Of a DNA stretch of 16,528 nucleotides, positions 13,368-16,528 are shown in pieces. The translations under genes were made by a program, and so were the position numbers. The notes below the pieces were generated by a model. It ran no database searches, had not been told where the DNA came from, and saw only the letters and a program-made list of their open reading frames with translations. The stretch spans positions 1-16,528 of the forward strand of contig CALARR010000379.1 of assembly GCA_937889015.1 (NCBI GenBank). The letters run 5' to 3'. Each line of letters starts with the position of its first letter. Position 1 is the stretch's first letter. Source of the DNA: an uncultured Planctomycetales bacterium. Lineage in GTDB: Bacteria; Planctomycetota; Planctomycetia; Pirellulales; Thermoguttaceae.

Positions 13368-14207
13368 TTACTCCACAACAATCATCTGCTGTACGATCTC
13401 CGGATCCAGCGAGTCGGAGAGTTCCTCGACGGCGCCATCGGCCATGGTAACTACGGCCACGTGGCCATGAAAGCTTCCAAGAGCCTGCTCCCGGGCGTCG
13501 TTGATGCGGAAGGACATCCGGTCGAACTCCAGGTCCTCGGGTTTCATCCACGGAACACCGGAGTTGGTCTCTGCCAGCATCACGGTCATTGCCAAGTGGT
13601 GGCGCACGTCTGATTTCGCACGCCCCAAGCTTCCCGGAAACATGGTTCTGGGACCGACGACGACCCGGTAGCAGGTTTCCGTCGGGCCGAGCGATCTATT
13701 TGCGGGGCAACAATAGACGACAGGTCTCTGTGCAGCTATGGCCTGGTTGTGTGCGCTGCCCCAGGGCTCATCGAGTCGGATCTGGCGGTATAGGTCTTGC
13801 CGTCCCAGATAGGGCAGCAACAGCACACGCCAACTGTGCAAGCGGGCTCCGCGCTCGTCGAGAGTGAAAGCCGGCGGGTATTGGCCATGGACAGCGTGAT
13901 ACGCTTGCATGGCAAGGAAGATCTCCCGCTGATTGCACATACATCGCGCCTTGCGCGGATTTGTCTTAACCGCGTTGATCGCCGGAATCGTGCCGCAACA
14001 GAGAATCAAGGTCAGGCCGAATCCGGCGAGGACGAGCGCGATCTTGGCTGCGGGGCTCGGCCAAGATCCCACGTCTTTGTTGATCGCGGTGGCAGTCTGG
14101 CCACAGTTTGTGCAGACCCAACTCTGCCCCGCGTGGGGCTCGCTGTCCCAGGGCTCATCGATGTGGATTCGCGTTCCACAATGCGCGCAGGTGAAAACCA
14201 TCGGCAT
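13368..14207 (-). CDS. DUF1559-family membrane protein with N-terminal zinc ribbon
   Basis: 279 residues from ATG 14207 (a TTG nine codons upstream is unlikely). Residues 7-35 hold two CxxC pairs, 'CAHC' and 'CTNC', a probable zinc ribbon. Residues ~53-77 are one membrane segment. The rest is the DUF1559 pattern typical of Planctomycetota: 'CNQREIFLAMQAYHAVHGQY', 'LHSWRVLLLPYLGRQDLYRQ', 'LDEPWGSAHNQ', 'YRVVVGPRTMFPG', 'PWMKPEDLEFD' and 'VVTMADGAVEEL'. Most DUF1559 proteins start with a prepilin-type leader; here the leader is replaced by the zinc ribbon and a plain membrane helix, so it probably is not a pilin. Function unknown. It is followed by no co-oriented gene in the window and preceded by the decarboxylase gene, 157 bp away on the same strand. 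Confidence 0.85.
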   Translation of the reverse strand: MPMVFTCAHCGTRIHIDEPWDSEPHAGQSWVCTNCGQTATAINKDVGSWPSPAAKIALVLAGFGLTLILCCGTIPAINAVKTNPRKARCMCNQREIFLAMQAYHAVHGQYPPAFTLDERGARLHSWRVLLLPYLGRQDLYRQIRLDEPWGSAHNQAIAAQRPVVYCCPANRSLGPTETCYRVVVGPRTMFPGSLGRAKSDVRHHLAMTVMLAETNSGVPWMKPEDLEFDRMSFRINDAREQALGSFHGHVAVVTMADGAVEELSDSLDPEIVQQMIVVE

Positions 14208-14363
14208 GAAGTGCTTCACAACGAAAAGCGGCAATCCTGCACGGCAACCAAAGGCGAAGAATGGGGTTCATCCCCGTGTCCTCGTCCTCAGGTCCACTCG
14301 CGCCCTGCCGGCACACCGCTGAAAGCTGATCGCTGACAGCCGACAGCCGACAGCTTGCGTCCC

Positions 14364-15338
14364 TCAGTAATTCGGTGTCGGCGGACGGTAGTCGCTGATG
14401 TCGATCCCGCGGAACCACCCGATCGTCTTCTGCAGCCCTTCGCGCAGCGGCACCGCCGGTTCCCAGCCCAGGCGCTTGCGAGCCAACGTAATGTCCGGTT
14501 GCCGCTGCGTCGGATCGTCGGCCGGCAAAGGACCGTACACCAGCTTCGAACGCGATCCGGTCATCTCCAGCACCAACTCGGCCAACTGCTTGATCGTGAA
14601 CTCGCCCGGATTTCCCAGGTTCACCGGCCCCACGAACGTGTCCGGCCCGTTCATCATCCGGATCATGCCTTCGATCAGGTCGTCGCGATAGCAGAAGGAG
14701 CGCGTCTGTTGCCCCTCGCCGAAAATCGTGATCGGCTCGCCGGCCAGGGCCTGCCGAATGAAGTTCGAGATCACACGCCCGTCGTAAGGGTGCATGCGCG
14801 GGCCGTAGGTGTTGAAGATCCGCACCAGGCGGATATTCAGCCGGTTCTGACGGTGATAGTCCATGAACAAGGTCTCGGCCGCACGCTTGCCCTCGTCGTA
14901 GCAGGCGCGCGGGCCGATGGGATTGACCGAGCCGCGATAGGTTTCGGGCTGGGGATGGATCTCGGGATCGCCATAGACCTCGCTGGTCGAGGCCTGCAGC
15001 ACCTTGGCCCGACAACGCTTGGCCATGCCCAACACATTGATCGCCCCCATGACCGAGGTCTTCATGGTCTTGATGGGGTTGTATTGATAGTGGCCGGGCG
15101 CGGCGGGGCAAGCGAGGTTGTAGATCTCGTCCACCTCCAGGTAGATGGGCAGCGTCACATCGTGGCGGATGAGTTCGAAGTTGGGCCGGCCCAGCAGGTG
15201 TTCCACGTTCGATTTCTGGCTGGTGAAGAAGTTGTCCAGACATATCACGTCGTGCCCCTGCTCAACCAGACGCTCGCAAAGATGCGAACCCAGGAATCCG
15301 GCTCCGCCGGTCACCAGAATGCGTTTCAGAGATGGCAC
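14364..15338 (-). CDS. UDP-glucuronate decarboxylase (UDP-xylose synthase), SDR family
   Basis: 324 residues. The NAD-binding motif TGGAGFLG is near residues 10-17; 'YNLACPAAPGHYQYNPIKT', 'QASTSEVYGDPE' and the catalytic Tyr-x3-Lys in 'ARACYDEGKRAAE-like' sequence ('ACYDEGK') match UXS enzymes, as does 'RIFNTYGPRMHP' followed by 'GRVISNFI'. UXS oxidises and decarboxylates UDP-glucuronate to UDP-xylose in the cytoplasm, feeding surface glycan synthesis. The start is GTG 15338, supported by AAAAAGGA 8 nt upstream. Length is normal for bacterial UXS. The DUF1559 gene downstream is not obviously related. Confidence 0.93.
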   Translation of the reverse strand: MPSLKRILVTGGAGFLGSHLCERLVEQGHDVICLDNFFTSQKSNVEHLLGRPNFELIRHDVTLPIYLEVDEIYNLACPAAPGHYQYNPIKTMKTSVMGAINVLGMAKRCRAKVLQASTSEVYGDPEIHPQPETYRGSVNPIGPRACYDEGKRAAETLFMDYHRQNRLNIRLVRIFNTYGPRMHPYDGRVISNFIRQALAGEPITIFGEGQQTRSFCYRDDLIEGMIRMMNGPDTFVGPVNLGNPGEFTIKQLAELVLEMTGSRSKLVYGPLPADDPTQRQPDITLARKRLGWEPAVPLREGLQKTIGWFRGIDISDYRPPTPNY

Positions 15339-15547
15339 CAGACTGTTCCTTTTTCAGGCAGAGGGAAGAGATCCCATAGCAGATGGGGGTATCTTATCAG
15401 GCAGTAGACAGGAGGGGAATCGCGCTGGGGCTCTACCACCTCTCGCCGCGCGCCGTGGCGCGAACTGCTGGGCACCACGGGTGGCTTGTCCGCCCGTGCT
15501 CCTGCACGTGGCATGCCGGGTGACGTGCACGGTGCCACGCCGGGTGC

Positions 15548-15572
15548 CATGCCCACGCTTGTCGTGGGCATG
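15548..15572. repeat. Perfect hairpin, 10-bp stem, 5-nt loop
   Basis: CATGCCCACG - CTTGT - CGTGGGCATG. The bases before it are made of related GCCGGGTG units (15512-15547). No T-run follows on either strand. It is about 210 bp upstream of the UXS start, too far to be a terminator of a visible gene. Confidence 0.6.
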
Positions 15573-15848
15573 CTGAAGCTTGAGACAGTCTGGCCACGAG
15601 AACACTGCCATGGCAGCCAGCCATCTTAGGCTGCCTGCGGTGCAGACCCTCAATTCTGATTCACTACCCCAGCGGCCATCTCCCGGTCCAGGCGATGGGA
15701 ACCTAACCAAATCCAGAATCCTACATCCAAAACCCAACATCCCACATCCAATCCTCCCCACATGGATGCAACAACCCGTCCGTTCTGGTGGCACCGGTGG
15801 CGTGGGCTGTTGCGTTATGTAAGGCTTTGATGTCAAACGACTTGCGTG

Positions 15849-15898
15849 CATGCAACACACGGCTGCTCGCACGTAGGAACACCGTGGGGCGTTGCATG
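15849..15898. repeat. Spaced inverted repeat CATGCAAC / GTTGCATG
   Basis: Two 8-bp arms (15849-15856 and 15891-15898) with 34 bp between them. May be chance or a folded RNA/DNA element; nothing else supports a function. Confidence 0.25.
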
Positions 15899-15980
15899 TT
15901 GCTTGGCTGCAATCGCGTCGGGCCGGATTCGAAGCGCGCTGGGTGCTGCGCGTCGCCTGCCTACCCGCGGATCTGCTCTG

Positions 15981-16022
15981 TTCCCCGTCTTCCCCCTTTG
16001 CCTTCTTTCCTTCTTACACACA
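15981..16022. repeat. Polypyrimidine tract ending in TTACACACA, copy 2
   Basis: Mostly C and T with two G, ending TTCTTACACACA, resembling 4577-4629. Located about 180 bp upstream of trpB. Confidence 0.45.
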
Positions 16023-16200
16023 AGCCTGGCAGAAGTGAGGAGGATGCTCGCAGATATGGATTTGCACCCCCCAAGACCGAGCCTGTCGACAAGCCACCGC
16101 GCCGAGATTAAGCTGGAGGTTTCCGCGTCCCCCAACCCCGCTGATGAGCGGAGGGACGCCCGTCCCGAGGCACCCCGATTCTGCCTGAGAGATCCGGTCC

Positions 16201-16528
16201 ATGAACGCCAAGCGCATCCTGCTGAGTGAGAGTGAAATTCCCAGTGCCTGGTACAACCTCCTGGCCGACTTGCCCGAGCCGTTGCCGCCCCCCTTGCACC
16301 CGGCTACGAACAAGCCCCTAGGGCCGGCCGACCTGGAGCCGATCTTCGCGCGCGCCTTGATCGAGCAAGAGATGAGTTCCGAGCGTTGGATCGAGATCCC
16401 CGACGAGGTGCGCCGCTGCTATGCCATTTGGCGTCCCTCGCCGCTGGTGCGGGCCACGGGCCTGGAACGCGCGCTGAAGACGCCGGCGCGGATCTATTTC
16501 AAGGACGAGAGCCACAGCCCGCCGGGCA
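16201..16528 (+). CDS. trpB: Tryptophan synthase beta chain, TrpB2 type (partial, runs off the window)
   Basis: The first 109 codons are visible. 'MNAKRILLSESEIPSAWYNL', 'DLPEPLPPPLHPATNKPLGP', 'ALIEQEMSSERWIEIPDEV' and 'WRPSPLVRATGLERAL' followed by 'PARIYFKDESHSPPG' match the extended N-terminus of TrpB2 proteins, which is absent from ordinary TrpB1. TrpB enzymes use pyridoxal phosphate to join indole and serine into tryptophan; the catalytic lysine normally follows just after the point where the window ends. TrpB2 often acts without or with a different TrpA partner. ATG 16201 is preceded by a weak GAGAG. There is no trp leader peptide or attenuator that I can recognise upstream. Confidence 0.9.
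   Translation, partial: MNAKRILLSESEIPSAWYNLLADLPEPLPPPLHPATNKPLGPADLEPIFARALIEQEMSSERWIEIPDEVRRCYAIWRPSPLVRATGLERALKTPARIYFKDESHSPPG

Larger units (their letters stand above)
15339..16200. other. Gene-poor spacer between divergent genes
   Basis: 862 bp with no convincing ORF. It contains a perfect 10-bp hairpin (15548-15572), a C-rich stretch with three ACATCC units (about 15720-15757), a spaced inverted repeat (15849-15898) and a polypyrimidine tract (15981-16022). The promoters of the decarboxylase and trpB genes should be here but cannot be placed with confidence. Confidence 0.55.

Noticed and set aside
14206..14236. GAAGTGCTTCACAACGAAAA at the start of the DUF1559 gene looks like part of the 81-bp dispersed repeat (GAAGTGTTGCACAATCAACA)
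   Set aside because: Only about 22 of 29 positions agree and the rest of the element is absent; probably chance.
14325..14356. Tandem CTGACAGCCGACAGCCGACAG units downstream of the UXS gene as a CRISPR or minisatellite
   Set aside because: Only about three 7-base units with imperfect ends, no spacers; reported as a trivial short repeat.
16141..16166. CTGATGAG followed by a GGGACG/CGTCCC inverted repeat, resembling the start of a hammerhead ribozyme core
   Set aside because: No GAAA follows the second stem and no matching closing stems were found; the short inverted repeat has almost no loop.

Overview
The window most likely comes from a high-G+C bacterium of the Planctomycetota or a close PVC relative. 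This rests on family content: a DUF1559-type protein with its typical 'SWRVLLLPYL...LDEPW' core, a secreted DUF4838 protein, a secreted FAD-dependent oxidoreductase with carbohydrate-binding-like flanks, a RAYT-type transposase, and long intergenic spaces rich in hairpins and short dispersed repeats. No rRNA, tRNA or CRISPR was seen.

Layout, left to right. A GT87/DUF2029 membrane glycosyltransferase (37-1311, +) converges on an AbrB-Doc toxin-antitoxin operon (2036-1412, -), whose promoter overlaps a perfect palindrome. Next comes a secreted DUF4838 protein (4090-2180, -), then a 0.7 kb gene-free stretch holding a hairpin, one copy of an 81-bp dispersed repeat and a polypyrimidine tract. A secreted, possibly NlpC/P60-like protein follows (4818-6098, +). 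A RAYT transposase (6908-6402, -) is bracketed by three REP hairpins with a shared GCAA loop. A 93-codon ORF (7290-7009, -) begins with a signal peptide copied from a gene 5.8 kb away.

The core of the window is a compact restriction-modification locus (7606-10428). A D12-class adenine methylase is divergent from a C-protein regulator, a second SPPY-type methyltransferase and a candidate PD-(D/E)xK endonuclease. The 59-bp divergent spacer holds a C-box that lies across the -35 element and spacer of a near-consensus methylase promoter. That promoter is spaced for a leaderless methylase mRNA. This supports a circuit in which the C protein represses the D12 methylase and drives its own operon. 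Third-codon G+C in sampled parts of the methylase genes is near 70%, against about 90% in the secreted-protein gene at 4818-6098, so the locus looks acquired.

Right of the locus lie the second copy of the 81-bp repeat, a 795-codon secreted FAD-dependent oxidoreductase (13051-10664, -) whose 5' end is the second copy of a ~295-bp repeat, a zinc-ribbon DUF1559 protein (14207-13368, -), a UDP-glucuronate decarboxylase-like SDR (15338-14364, -), a 0.86 kb gene-poor spacer, and the start of a TrpB2-type tryptophan synthase beta chain (16201 to the window edge, +).

The strongest points for a second look are the C-box logic of the two-methylase RM system, the RAYT/REP set, and the two families of dispersed repeats that flank the RM locus.
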